From assembly GCA_024138025.1 (NCBI GenBank), contig JAMXBD010000012.1, forward strand, positions 124,001 through 188,000: a stretch of 64,000 nucleotides of DNA. Reading direction: 5' to 3'. The translations under genes were made by a program, and so were the position numbers. Below, piece by piece: positions 36,211 to 47,589 of the stretch. Under the pieces are notes generated by a model. That model ran no database searches and was not told where the DNA came from. It saw only the letters and a program-made list of their open reading frames with translations. Each line of letters starts with the position of its first letter. Within the stretch, counting starts at the first letter, position 1. The stretch is from Combretum micranthum. Taxonomy: Eukaryota > Streptophyta > Magnoliopsida > Myrtales > Combretaceae.

Positions 36211-36856
36211 CAAGTAGTGCCATCATCATCTACATCACCATCATCATTGTCATCATTAGTATTGGTATTTGCTCCAACCTCATCCTCATTAGACTCCTTG
36301 TCTACATCTTGATAAGCCCCGTCATCATCATCTTCTAAATCATTAATAATAACAATATTTTCGGGATCGCCCTCAGCAAACGTTTCAAAGTCATACTCCG
36401 AGGAAGACTCATACGTAAGGAGATTCTAGGGTGGTGGGGAAAAACATCCAGCCAGCAATTGTAAAAACCCCAAAATATCTCATCTAAACTATTTACCTTT
36501 CTTTCTCTCATCATGAAATTCTTTCCTCAACTGGGTAAACTCATAATCCCTTAAAGAGGAAAAATCAAAAGAACTAGAGGCACCATGAGGGGGAGATCTA
36601 CCAAAGACTCTGAACAACCCATACTCATGAAATGGGCCATCGGTCTTAGCCTGAACACATAGAGCACCAGCTAATGGTTCCTTGAACAAACTCATACCCT
36701 TAATCAACTTAGTGATATAGCCGCCACAATAATGTCCTTTAACACGATAATCAATGAACTGACGTTTAAGGAAAAAATGTTACTTCCACATCAACATTGA
36801 TTGGGTATTTTGTGGCTATACTGTACAAATGGAACGGCTCAAATGAGTTAACTATC
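36211..36856 (-). pseudogene. Athila-like extra ORF, C-terminal part
   Basis: This is the downstream half of the ORF that starts right of 49992. The minus-strand frame at 36489-36707 contains LFKEPLAGALCVQAKTDGPF and FHEYGLFRVFG. It is followed after a stop by an acidic tail rich in D/E (36214-36430, with runs such as DLEDDDDGAYQDVD and NDDNDDGDVDDD) before a stop near 36211. A frameshift lies near 36775 in an A/T run. Athila elements carry an ORF after pol that some authors call env-like. Its role here is unknown and the copy is broken. Confidence 0.55.
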
Positions 36857-38409
36857 TCATGTGTCACGCCCCAAAGGATATCCTAGATATGACAGTCCGC
36901 CACATATGGTATTAAAACTTAAGAATGACTTCCAGAAGTCATGCTAAAGCTTTAACACTATGTGTAAGGCATCTATCACAACAATAGGAGACTCTGGTGG
37001 GATGTGTAGTTCGAGATAGTAAATATAGCATACAAGAAATCTAGATAAATATCTAACTTCATCATTATAGGAATATAGTCCTTACATCATTTTATGGGTA
37101 TTCCCCCAATAAATCTCCAAAGAACAAAATATCAAATTAATCTTTCATATAAAGAAACAATACCGGAACAAAAAAATTTTAAAGGAAATCTATTCTAAGA
37201 TCTTCAAAAAGATTTCCTCCAAGAGCTTCCCAAAACATAATCCACTCGGGTATATGAAGTCCTCGCAAAAGAGATATTAGTCCTGTGTCAAAAAGTCTAT
37301 TAGGATGCAAGCTCAACTAGCTTAGTGAGAATATTCCTGGATTAACGTACTCATATCAATAAATTGAAGCAAGTTATTACATAAGTATATGAAATGCATC
37401 AAGCAAGTGAGCGAGCAATACATATGATTTATCGGAAATCATATGTTTGAATGGATTTACCCCTCCATTTAGAGTTAGGTGTTTCGAGCTCTTTAAAACC
37501 CATCTTTGAAATCCAATTATGTAGTTTATTTCGAGCTCCTACTTGCTTTATCCTGAAATAGTTCTTTCGGGCTCCTATTCGCTCATCCTGTAGACTTACG
37601 AATTCCCACGAACCTCACTACTATACTCTTGTCCCATAGAACATAGTAACTAATGAAATGAGATAACTACATGATATGCATGAATCAATTAATATAACTT
37701 GTGATATGTGATTTTATGGTGATTTAAAGGTGATTATAGAATTTGCAGACACTCCATTACAATAGTAAAAACACAGTTTAATTAACAACAATTCATGTCT
37801 CGATATGCTTAGTATACCTTCAACTAATATTATCAAGCATATTTCGTTTTCGTCGTTTTCCTACTTCTAGTGTATCTAGCTATAAGCACAAACAAGTATG
37901 TAAAAATAGAAGATAAACTCACTCGGTCATCCTTGCTAAAATTCTTTACTCATAATAATCTTTTGAATACGGATCCTCTCAAGCTTTGTTAACTAAATGA
38001 AAGAAATACCTAGAATGAGTATTTCGTGAAAGTTCTACTTGAACTTTTAAATTCCATTATAGTATTTGCATCAAAATTTAGATAGAAAGAAATTCCAACT
38101 TAAAATGGTCATAACCTGCTCATTTTAACTCGGAATTTCACATATCATATATCATTTTCTACCTACTCGAAAAGATCTATCACTTTCTAAAGTTATTTTT
38201 GTCATAAAAAGCCAATTGGGTTCCAAAACATCATGGTACAGAATAGTTGCGAATTTCCCAACCCTTAAAATATTATTTTCCAAACATTTCTTTACCCAAA
38301 AATCCTTAAACAAATATATAGGTATGTATATGGTTGGAAAAATCCTTTTGATATATAAATAGACTTCATATTTTATGCATGATTCTATTGGTGTTATCTC
38401 AATGATTAT

Positions 38410-40614
38410 TGTAATATACTAAATAATTTTAAGTCGTAAGTGTTCACAAGCTACTAGATTCTAATATGCCTTTTATGTTGATGTTAAAAAAATAGGTTAA
38501 GTTTGATCAATTTCGTATTAGAACAAGATTGGCATCAATTAGATTATTTTCTTAACTTCTGCAATAAAGGCCGGCATCTCTGATGAAGAATGCCACCGGC
38601 CTATGTCTCAAGTTTGCCAGCGTACTCTATAACAGATTGTACGCCGTCTCCTGGAGAATATATGCCGCCGGCGTATAGACGGCGTAGGATGGGAACAGTA
38701 GCGTTTTTTTTAACGCTGGGAGGAAAGCTGCCGGCGTTCATAGGATTTCTTTTCTACACCGGCATGAAAGCCGCCGGCGTAGGTCCAAGATTTGCCGGCG
38801 TATGAAGGGACGATTTGAATTTTAGGAATCAAAGCCTCGACGAACGCTGCCGGTGTTCCTGTAGATCTGGCCAGCGTATGGTGTAAGTCAGCAAAATCTA
38901 CAGGTACGCCGCCGGCATAGAGCCGGCGTATGACCAAATTTCTGTAAATACGAAACGCAAAAATCATTTTCAACAGACATTTCCTTATATCATTTCCCCT
39001 TCGTATGAGAGATTCTGAAGCGTTCTTGGTGATTTAGGCGTGGAGAATCATTTGGAGCGTGTTACTAATTAAAAGTAAGTGATCTTAACCTTCTCATTTG
39101 GATTATATAAAAATTTGTATAAGTATCTTAGGGTTTGGATGAATATTTCATGAAGGATTTTGAAGAATAAACCCTAGCTCGTGTTTTGATCAGAATAGAA
39201 GAGAAGAAACAAGTATTATACGTTCCATATCAGTAAGTATAAGTTTTGAATCCTCTTTATACGAAATTGGACAGCTTTGATATTTCGATATTGATCATAT
39301 GAAATGTTTTATAGGGTTTTGGTGGAAATTCTGATTTAAGGATTTGAAATATCCGTTCTTTGATATTATTGGAGTTGCTTGGGGTTATTGATCAGTATAA
39401 TTCGAGTTTAGGAAGTTCTGTATCAGGTTAGTTTAGATAGGTTGTTTTATGTTAAGATATTGCGATCATGTCTGTTGATATATATATATATATATATATA
39501 TTGTAACAGGACATTTGGAGTTGTGAAACTGTGGTTGATTTGGATATAAGAATTGCTGGAGTTTGGGTTGACTTTGTGTTGTAGGTATCAAATTCTGAGG
39601 ATTTGATTTGGATTCCTGAAATTTAGAAAGGTACGACCAATCCATTGTTTGTTGTATGTGCTTGTAGATTAGAATTCTTGTGAATGGATGTAGGAACAGA
39701 ATTGCATAATAAACTTAATAAATATTCGGCTTAATAATTGGCTGTCTGGTTGTGGTTGGCTTTGACCAGTAGAGACCTGGCAGACAGTGATACTGGTGAG
39801 GCACCTTGATGATCTTAGTGTGAGGTTGTCCCGAGTGGACTCGTGCTAAGAAATGATTCCGGTAGAATTTAGGTGTTCAGGAATTGGGATGTTTGGGGAG
39901 TACCCACTCATCCATATATGTATATATGATTATTTATTTTCAAATCAGTTAGTTGTTTTTATAGCAGAATCTGAGTTACTCTGGGTTCAGGATTTATGTA
40001 TACTAGATTCTAAACTGTGTTGTTTTGCTAAACTAAAATAGATAATAAAATGTTGTATGCATTTAGTTTAGTTGCATTTATTTATACATGTTGTTTGTGC
40101 ATAATCTTGCTTGAACTGGATTGGATATTATCGTACTGGGCTTCGCCGCTCATTCTATTACATTTCAGGTGCAGGTGATGATAATGTGATTTATGATCTT
40201 TCGGGTTTTGATATCATCTATAAGGATGGGGATGGCGTTAGCGGTCCTGACTACCCTGCTGATGACTAGTTGTTTAGTCATAGATGATATAGGATGGATA
40301 TGAGAAGACTTTAATGATTAATTTATATTTTGTTTATTGAAATTTTAAATTATATTTGGAGATTTCATGTGGTGACAGTTTTAGGGCATGGTTTGACTTG
40401 TTGACCTGCAGTTATGTCAACAATGTCTAGTTTGTTGATTATAGGAATTATATTCTTATCATATGATTTATTTTATTGAGGATTACAATATTTTTATATA
40501 CCTTGTGAGTTATACAGGTGATATTTATATTGTTAGTGGAAATTATAGCCTTAGCGTGTTCTATGAAGAGAGAACGCATGGCGGATTGTAATGCCAACAG
40601 GTTAGGGCGTTACA
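38410..40614 (+). repeat. 5' LTR of the Tekay-like element
   Basis: Starts TGTAATATACTAAATAATTT and ends GTTAGGGCGTTACA. The first part (about 38560-38940) holds roughly a dozen GCCGGCGTA-like motifs, a GC-rich island in AT-rich surroundings. A (TA)n tract lies near 39478-39501. The TATA-like position reads tgtaaat (38943-38949). Confidence 0.93.
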
Positions 40615-40621
40615 GCTTAAT

Positions 40622-40633
40622 TGGTATCAGAGC
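40622..40633 (+). other. Primer-binding site of the Tekay-like element
   Basis: tggtatcagagc, complementary to the 3' end of initiator Met-tRNA, seven bases after the 5' LTR. Confidence 0.9.
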
Positions 40634-40805
40634 AATAGGTTTTAAATCTGGTAGACCTAAGTTTTGACTCCTTAGGACGGTGAGATAAGATGAGAGGGGT
40701 AGATAAATAGGGTTGTTGTCTAGTTTAGCTATTGATGTTAGATTTAAGTCGTTAAATCAAGTTGGACACCCTTGTTCTAATCTATAAGGTTTTGTTTGTT
40801 TTAGA

Positions 40806-41485
40806 ATGCCGCCCAGGAGAAGAAATACTGAGGAAAATGAAGAGGAACATCAGGCTCGCAGTGAGAATTCACCACCTCCATCGGTAGGACAAGCGCTAGT
40901 GGATGTAGCACAGCTTATGCAGGTTGTGAATGCATTGATAGGAGTAGTAGGTCAGCAGCAATAGGATATGAGGAGAGACATGCAGATAGTTCAAGAAAAT
41001 GCTGATGCTTGGAGGCAAGAGACTCAAAGGCTGCATGGACATGGGGGTAATGAAGCCTGACATCCAGATGTGCTGAGCCTTAACAAGTTTGTGGATTTAG
41101 TTCATAAGTTTGAGCCAGTGCCGGAAAACCATTGGAAGCTCAGGTGTAGATAGAGGAAGTAGAGAAAACATTTGCAGCATTAGACATTCCTGAGAATAAG
41201 AAAGTGGAATATGCATCATATTTGTTGTCTGGCAGAGCAAATAACTGGTGGGCGAGTACTAAGAGACACATGCCAGGGATGATCACATGGCAGATGTTTC
41301 ACCAGGCTTTCTTCAGAGAATACTTCTCCGATAGCATTAAACAAAAGATGTTGCAAAATTATTATACGCTGCAGCAAGGAAAGCTTTTAGTTGAGGAATA
41401 TGAGGCTAAGTTACACAGACTAATGAGGTTTCTACCCGATGCACTGAAAGAAAGTGAGGAAGCAAAAGTTAGTTGATTCATCACT
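40806..41485 (+). pseudogene. Tekay-like gag, N-terminal and core region
   Basis: ATG at 40806 begins MPPRRRNTEENEEEHQ. In-frame stops occur at 40962 (TAG, from a likely CAG) and 41058 (TGA, from a likely CGA), then the frame shifts near 41140. The core continues at 41204-41476 with YASYLLSGRANNWW and FREYFSDSIKQKMLQNYYTL, the retrotransposon gag (PF03732-like) region. There is another stop near 41473, before the zinc-knuckle frame. Gag would package element RNA. The stops fit C-to-T changes at methylated sites. Confidence 0.85.
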
Positions 41486-41488
41486 GGA

Positions 41489-42730
41489 TTGGAACCAGAG
41501 ATACAGTACCAGGTGAACTTGATGGATCTGAGCAATTATGCAGTAGTGGTGAACAAGGCTAAGATGATTGAGCAGGGTTTGAGTAGAATCAAGAGCCGGG
41601 AACCACCAAGGAATCAAGTATATTTAGGGAAGAGACCAGCTGTCAGTGTTGTTACTCAAGATAAAGGAAAGAGACCATTTGTGCAGCAGTACAAATCTAT
41701 AGGGCAGAGTTCTGACAAGAGATGCCTTAAACGCCTTGGGCCACACGACTTGAGGGACTGCAAGTGGACAGAGAATGCATGTTTTTCATGTGGAAAGTTG
41801 GGACATAAAAGCAATGTTTGCACAGAGAAGACAGTTCCACAAGTTTTCTGTTTTAAATGTGGTCAGAGAGGACACAGAGCAGTGGACTGCAAAGAGGGAC
41901 ATATGGGCAGAGTTTCCCATGGACAGAGTCAGCGAGCACTAGCTAAGATTTATGCTCTCCAGAGGAACGAGACAACTTCTATAGACACTGTTGCAGGTAT
42001 GTTACCTATACTACAGCATAGTGCCTATATTTTATTTGATACTGGTGCTAGCTTCTCATGCATATCTGAATCTTTTGTGAGTACGTATGGTTTATGTGTA
42101 GAGATCATGTCTAATGTGGCATCTGTTAGTACTCCTTTGGGTTTTGGATCTGTTTTGGATAAAGTTTGTAGATCTGTAGATATTGTGATAGAAAATAGAT
42201 ATCTACCTGCTGATTTGATTGTGACTGATATGGTGGATTTTGATATTATTCTGGGAATAGACTGGTTAGCAAAATATCATGCTGTGATAGATTGCCATCA
42301 CCTAGTGATAGAGTTTGATTTACCTGAGGGAGATCGGTTTAAGTATAAGTTAGTGGTACAAAGACCCCCAGTACTACCAACTTATGAGTTGTGGGGTAAA
42401 CCAGTTTTGGCATCGATGATAAAGGAAGATAAACAGATGGTGAAAGTGACAGATATACCGGTTGTGAGTGAGTACCCAGAAGTTTTTCCAGATGATTTAC
42501 CTGGATTACCACCTATGAGGGAAGTGGAGTTTGGAATAGATTTGGTGCCAGGAACTACACCGATATCAAAAGCACCCTATAGAATGGCTCCTACCGAATT
42601 GGCAGAGCTTAAGGTGCAATTGGATGATCTGCTAAAGAAAAAGTTTATACGACCGAGTGTATCGCCATGGGGAGCTCCAGTACTATTCGTTAAGAAGAAA
42701 GATGGAAGTATGCGGTTATGTATAGATTAA
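41489..42730 (+). pseudogene. Tekay-like nucleocapsid, protease and RT start
   Basis: A 413-codon frame with two CCHC zinc knuckles (CFSCGKLGHKSNVC at residues 98-111 and CFKCGQRGHRAVDC at 121-134). The aspartic protease core has DTGASFSCIS with the active D at 184. After a linker come the RT entry FPDDLPGLPPMREVEFGIDL and VKKKDGSMRLCID. The frame stops at 42728 (TAA), where Ty3/gypsy elements have Tyr (CIDYRELN). After the stop the same frame goes on with the rest of RT. Thus one base change separates this from the next part. Confidence 0.9.
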
Positions 42731-43335
42731 AGGGAGTTAAATCAGGTAACAATAAAGAATAAGTACCTGTTACCAAGGATTGACGACCTGTTTGATCAGT
42801 TAGCAGGAGCTTCAGTTTTCTCTAAGATTGATCTGAGATCTGGATATCATCAGTTGAGAATAAAGGCAGAGGATATTCAGAAAACTGCTTTCAGGACGAG
42901 ATATGGACACTACGAATTCGTGGTCATGCCTTTTGGGTTAACGAATGCTCCAGCAGTGTTCATGGATCTAATGAATCGAGTTTTTAGAGAATACCTTGAT
43001 ATGTTTGTGGTAGTATTCATAGATGATGTTTTGGTATACTCGAGAAATAAGGAAGAACATGAGGAACATTTAAGATTGGTTTTGAATAAGTTGAAAGAGG
43101 AGCGGTTATATGCTAAACTTTCAAAATGCGAGTTTTGGTTGGAGCAGGTATCATTCTTGGGGCATATAGTAAATGGAAGTGGAATATCGGTAGACCCCGA
43201 GAAAAAAAAGCAGTGGTTGAATGGCCCAGACCTAAAACTGTCAGAAATCAGAAGTTTTCTGGGAATGGCAGGTTATTATTGGCGATTTGTGAAGATTTTT
43301 CCAAGATTGCCAGTCCTTTGACGAGGTTGACATAG
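42731..43335 (+). pseudogene. Tekay-like reverse transcriptase
   Basis: Directly continues the preceding frame: a RELNQVT-like stretch, [20 protein letters not shown] and DLRSGYHQ. Then [20 protein letters not shown] and the catalytic box [12 protein letters not shown] (the usual YxDD box here as FIDD). A palm-to-connection stretch ends [13 protein letters not shown] frameshift lies close to 43310, and the following PLTRLT motif continues in another frame. Copies element RNA into cDNA in the cytoplasm when intact. Confidence 0.9.
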
Positions 43336-43412
43336 AAAGGAATTAAGTACGAATGGTGCAAAGTGTGAAGACAGTTTCCAGTTGTTGAAAGAGATTAGTA
43401 AAAGCACCAGTA

Positions 43413-43856
43413 TTGGCATTGCCAGTGAGTGGTGAGGAATATGCAATCTATAGTGATGCCTCGCTTCAGGGTTTAGGATGTGTTTTGATGCAAGGGGGCA
43501 GGGTTATTGCATATGCCTCGAGACAGTTGAAACCGTACGAGAAGAATTATCCTACACATGACTTGGAACTAGCGGCAGTTGTATACGCTTTGAAACTTTG
43601 GAGACATTATCTGTATGGTGAGAGATGCAAAGTGTACACAGATCACAAGAGTCTCAAGTATATATTCACGCAGAGAGAATTGAATATGAGACAGCGAAGG
43701 TGGCTTGAATTAATTAAGGACTACGACATCGACACAGTATCACCCAGGGAAAGCAAATGTCGTGGCAGATGCATTGAGCAGGAAGCAGGTAGAGAATTTG
43801 GCAGCTATAGTTACTACAGAACACATCTGATTGATGAAATGAGGAAATTGAATTAG
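43413..43856 (+). pseudogene. Tekay-like RNase H
   Basis: 147-codon frame starting in [20 protein letters not shown] (catalytic Asp in YSDAS). It continues with [20 protein letters not shown], then [20 protein letters not shown] (catalytic Glu), then [14 protein letters not shown] (catalytic Asp). The frame is lost near 43740, where [14 protein letters not shown] is usual; here it reads SPRESKCRG in this frame, so a one-base indel is likely. Confidence 0.88.
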
Positions 43857-43885
43857 AGATAATCACAAGACAAGTAGGTGAACGT

Positions 43886-44758
43886 TTGGCTAATATGAGA
43901 ATACAACCTACTCTTGTGGACAGAATTAAAACGGGTCAGTCAGATGATCAGAGTATATTGAAGATCAAAAGAAGAATGGAAATGAGACGAGCACCAGAAT
44001 TTTATATTAATAATGAAGGCATTTTACGCTACAAAGGAAGGTTATGTGTGCCAATCCAAGGAGATTTAAAGAAAGAACTGCTAAAGGAAGTACACTATTC
44101 TAGTTATTCCATACATCCGGGAGGGAACAAGATGTACCAGGACTTGAAAAAGTTGTATTGGTGGAATAACATGAAAAAGGAAATTGCAGAATACGTCTCT
44201 AAGTGTCACACGTGTCAAATGATAAATATCGAACACCGGAGACCGGCAGGAGAGTTGAAACTGTTGCCAATACCACAGTGGAAGTGGGAACACATCACGA
44301 TGGATTTCGTTTCTGCTTTACCCAAGACGAAAGAGAAGTTTGATTCGATTTGGGTTATTGTGGATCGTCTCACGAAAGCGGCTCATTTCATACCTATCAA
44401 GACCGGGTATAAGTTGGAACGGTTAGCTCAGTTGTACATCAATGAAATTGTGAGATTGCATAGAGTGCCGGTATCCATTACATCAGATCGAGACACGAGG
44501 TTTATTGGAAGATTTTGGAAGAGTCTACATCAGGCGTTGGGAACGAAAGTGGTATTTAGTGCGGCTTATCACCAACAGACAGATGGTCAATCCGAAAGGA
44601 CTATTCAGACTTTAGAGGACATGTTGAGGGCATGCGTATTGGACTTTAAAGGAGCTTGGAATGAGTATTTGCCTTTAATAGAGTTTTCTTATAATAATAG
44701 CTATCAAGTTTCGATCAGTATGCCTCCATTTGAAGCGTTGTATGGGAGGAAGTGTTGA
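43886..44758 (+). pseudogene. Tekay-like integrase core
   Basis: 290 codons. HHCC zinc region: H in LLKEVHYSSYSIHPG, then YVSKCHTCQ. The catalytic core has D in HITMDFVSALP, D in ITSDRDTRFIG and E in QTDGQSERTIQTLEDMLRAC, all present. The frame ends at a TGA (44756-44758) after LYGRKC, where the family has Arg followed by SPIHW; CGA to TGA is likely. The reading SPIHWDEVGERQLLGPKLVQ continues beyond the stop. Confidence 0.9.
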
Positions 44759-45334
44759 TCACCTATTCATTGGGATGAAGTAGGTGAAAGACAATTATTG
44801 GGACCCAAGTTGGTTCAGGATGTAGTTGATAAAATAGTATGATGAGACAAAGGTTACAAGCTGCTCAGAGTTGACAAAAGAGCTATGTGGACAAAAGAAG
44901 AAGACCCTTGGAATTTGAAGTGGGTGAGCATGTGTTGCTCAAGATATCACCAACAAAAAGGGTTGTTAGATTTGGACTATGAGGAAAATTAAACCCTCGA
45001 TACGTGGGACCGTACGAAATATTAGAAAGGATAGACATGGCTTACAGATTGGCCTTACCCCTACCTAGAAGGAGTACACAATGTGTTCCATGTGTCAATG
45101 CTTAGAAAGTATGTCCGAGATCCGAATGAAGTCATTGCTCTTGAACCATTAGATGTTTAACCAAATCTTACTACAGTGGAAAAGCCAATAAAAGTTGTTG
45201 ATTCTAAGGAGAAAATTTTGAGGAACAAGGTTATCAGATATGTTCGGGTACAGTGGACAAATCAAACAGAACGTGAAGCTACTTGGGAACTGGAGGAGGA
45301 CATGAGATCCAGATATCCCGAGATATTTCAATAA
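44759..45334 (+). pseudogene. Tekay-like integrase C-terminus with chromodomain
   Basis: Broken by several indels. At about 45178-45334 the frame reads EKPIKVVDSKEKILRNKVIR, then VRVQWTNQTEREATWELEED, then RYPEIF and stop. This is the end of Tekay-type integrase (pattern ILDR..K.LR.K.I..VKV.W.N....EATWE.E..M...YP.LF). It is chromodomain-like and thought to steer insertion to heterochromatin. Confidence 0.82.
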
Positions 45335-45367
45335 TTCAGGTAAATTTTCGAGGACGAAAATTCTTTT

Positions 45368-45380
45368 AGGGGGAGATAAA
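45368..45380 (+). other. Polypurine tract
   Basis: agggggagataaa immediately before the 3' LTR start at 45381; primes plus-strand DNA synthesis. Confidence 0.85.
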
Positions 45381-47589
45381 TGTAATATACTAAATAATTT
45401 TAAGTCGTAAGTGTTCACAAGTTACTAGATTCCAATATGCCTTTTATGTTGATGTTAAAAAAATAGGTTAGGTTTGATCAATTTCGTGTTAGAATAAGAT
45501 TGGTATCAATTGGATTATTTTCTTAACTTCTGCAATAAAGGCTGGCATCTCTGATGAAGAACACCGCCGGCCTATGTCTTAAGTTTGCCAGCGTACTCTG
45601 TAACAGATTATACGTCATCTCCTGGAGAATATACACCGCCGACGTACATGATGGGAACAGTAGCGTTTTTCTTAACGCTGGGAGGAAAGCTGCCGGCGTT
45701 CATAGGGTTTCTTTTCTACACCGGCATGAAAGCCGCCGGCGTAGGTCCAAGATCTGCCAGCGTATGAAGGGACGATTTGAATTCTAGGAATTAAAGACTC
45801 AACAAACGCTGCCAGCGTTCATGTAGATCTGGCCAGCGTATGGTGTAAGCCGGCAAAATCTACAGGTACACCGCTGGCGTAGAGCTGGCGTATGACCAAA
45901 TTTCTATAAATATGAGACGCGAAAATCATTTTCAACAGACATTTCCTTATATCATTTCCCCTTCGTATAAGAGAGTTCTGAAGCGTTCTTGGTGATTTAG
46001 GCCTGGAGAATCATTCGGAGCGTGTTACTAATTAAAAGTAAGTGATCTTAACCTTCTCATTTGGATTATATAAAAATTTGTATAAGTATCTTAGGGTTTG
46101 GATGAATATTTCATGAAGGATTTTGAAGAATAAACCGTAGCTCGTGTTTTGATCAGAATAGAAAGAGAAGAAACAAGTATTATACGTTCCATATCAGTAA
46201 GTATAAGTTTTGAATCCTCTTTATACGAAATTGGACAGCTTTGATATTTCGATATTGATCATATGAAATGTTTTATAGGGTTTTGGTGGAAATTCTGATT
46301 TAAGGATTTGAAATATCCGTTCTTTGATATTATTGGAGTTGCTTGGGGTTATTGATCAGTATAATTCGAGTTTGGGAAGTTCTGTATCAGGTTAGTTTAG
46401 ATAGGTTGTTTTATGTTAAGATATTGCGATCATGTCTGTTGATATATATATATATATATATTGTAACAGGACATTTGGAGTTGTGAAACTGTAGTTGATT
46501 TGGATATAAGAATTGCTGGAGTTTGGGTTGACTTTGTGTTGTTGGTATCAAATTCTGAGGATTTGATTTGGATTCCTGAAATTTAGAAAGGTACGACCAA
46601 TCCATTGTTTGTTGTATGTGCTTGTAGATTAGAATTCTTGTGAATGGATGTAGGAACAGAATTGCATAATAAACTTAATAAATATTCGGCTTAATAATTG
46701 GCTGTCTGGTTGTGGTTGGCTTTGACCAGTAGAGACCTGACCAGTAGAGACCTGGCAGACAGTGATACTGGTGAGGCACATTGATGATCTTAGTGTGAGG
46801 TTGTCCCGAGTGGACTCGTGCTAAGAAATGATTCCGGTAGAATTTAGGTGTTCAGGAATTGGAATGTTTGGGGAGTACCCACTCATCCATATATGTATAT
46901 ATGATTATTTATTTTCAAATCAGTTGGTTGTTTTTATAGCAGAGTCTGAGTTACTCTGGGTTCAGGATTTATGTATACTAGATTCTAAACTGTGTTGTTT
47001 TGCTAAACTAAAATAGATAATAAAATGTTGTATGCATTTAGTTTAGTTGCATTTATTTATACATGTTGTTTGTGCATAATCTTGCTTGAACTGGATTGGA
47101 TATTATCGTACTGGGCTTCGCCGCTCATTCTATTACATTTCAGGTGCAGGTGATGATAATGTGATTTATGATCTTTCGGGTTTTGATATCATCTATGAGG
47201 ATGTGGATGGCGTTAGCGGTCTTGACTACCCTGCTGATGACTAGTTGTTTAGTCATAGATGATATAGAATGGATATGAGAAGACTTTAATGATTAATTTA
47301 TATTTTATTTATTGAAATTTTAAATTATATTTGGAGATTTCATGTGGTGACAGTTTTAGGGCATGGTTTGACTTGTTGACCTGCAGTTATGTCGACAATG
47401 TCTAGTTTGTTGATTATGGGAATTATATTCTTATTATATGATTTATTTTATTGAGGACTACAATATTTTTATATACCTTGTGAGTTATACAGGTGATATT
47501 TATGTTGTTAGTGGAAATTATAGCCTTAGCGTGTTCTATGAAGAGAGAACACGTGGCGGGTTGTAATGCCAACAGGTTAGGGCGTTACA
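45381..47589 (+). repeat. 3' LTR of the Tekay-like element
   Basis: Matches 38410-40614 almost throughout. Differences include CG to TG/CA changes in the GCCGGCGTA-like motifs, an extra copy of a 16-bp unit (gaccagtagagacctg) near 46722-46757, and a shorter (TA)n tract. It keeps tataaat at 45905-45911 where the 5' LTR has tgtaaat. Confidence 0.93.
45905..45911 (+). promoter_or_regulatory. TATA-like box in the 3' LTR
   Basis: tataaat, about 525 bp into the LTR, following the GC-rich motif block. A transcription start some 30 bases on is plausible but unproven. Confidence 0.4.

Noticed and set aside
38590..38973. Frames with APAFIGFLFYTGMKAAGVGP-like text in both LTRs
   Set aside because: They lie in the GC-rich motif part of the Tekay-like LTRs; presence in both LTRs is due to LTR identity.
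41432..41617. Minus-strand frames opposite gag-pol (also 44081-44293 and 54495-54695)
   Set aside because: Antisense shadows of retrotransposon coding regions.
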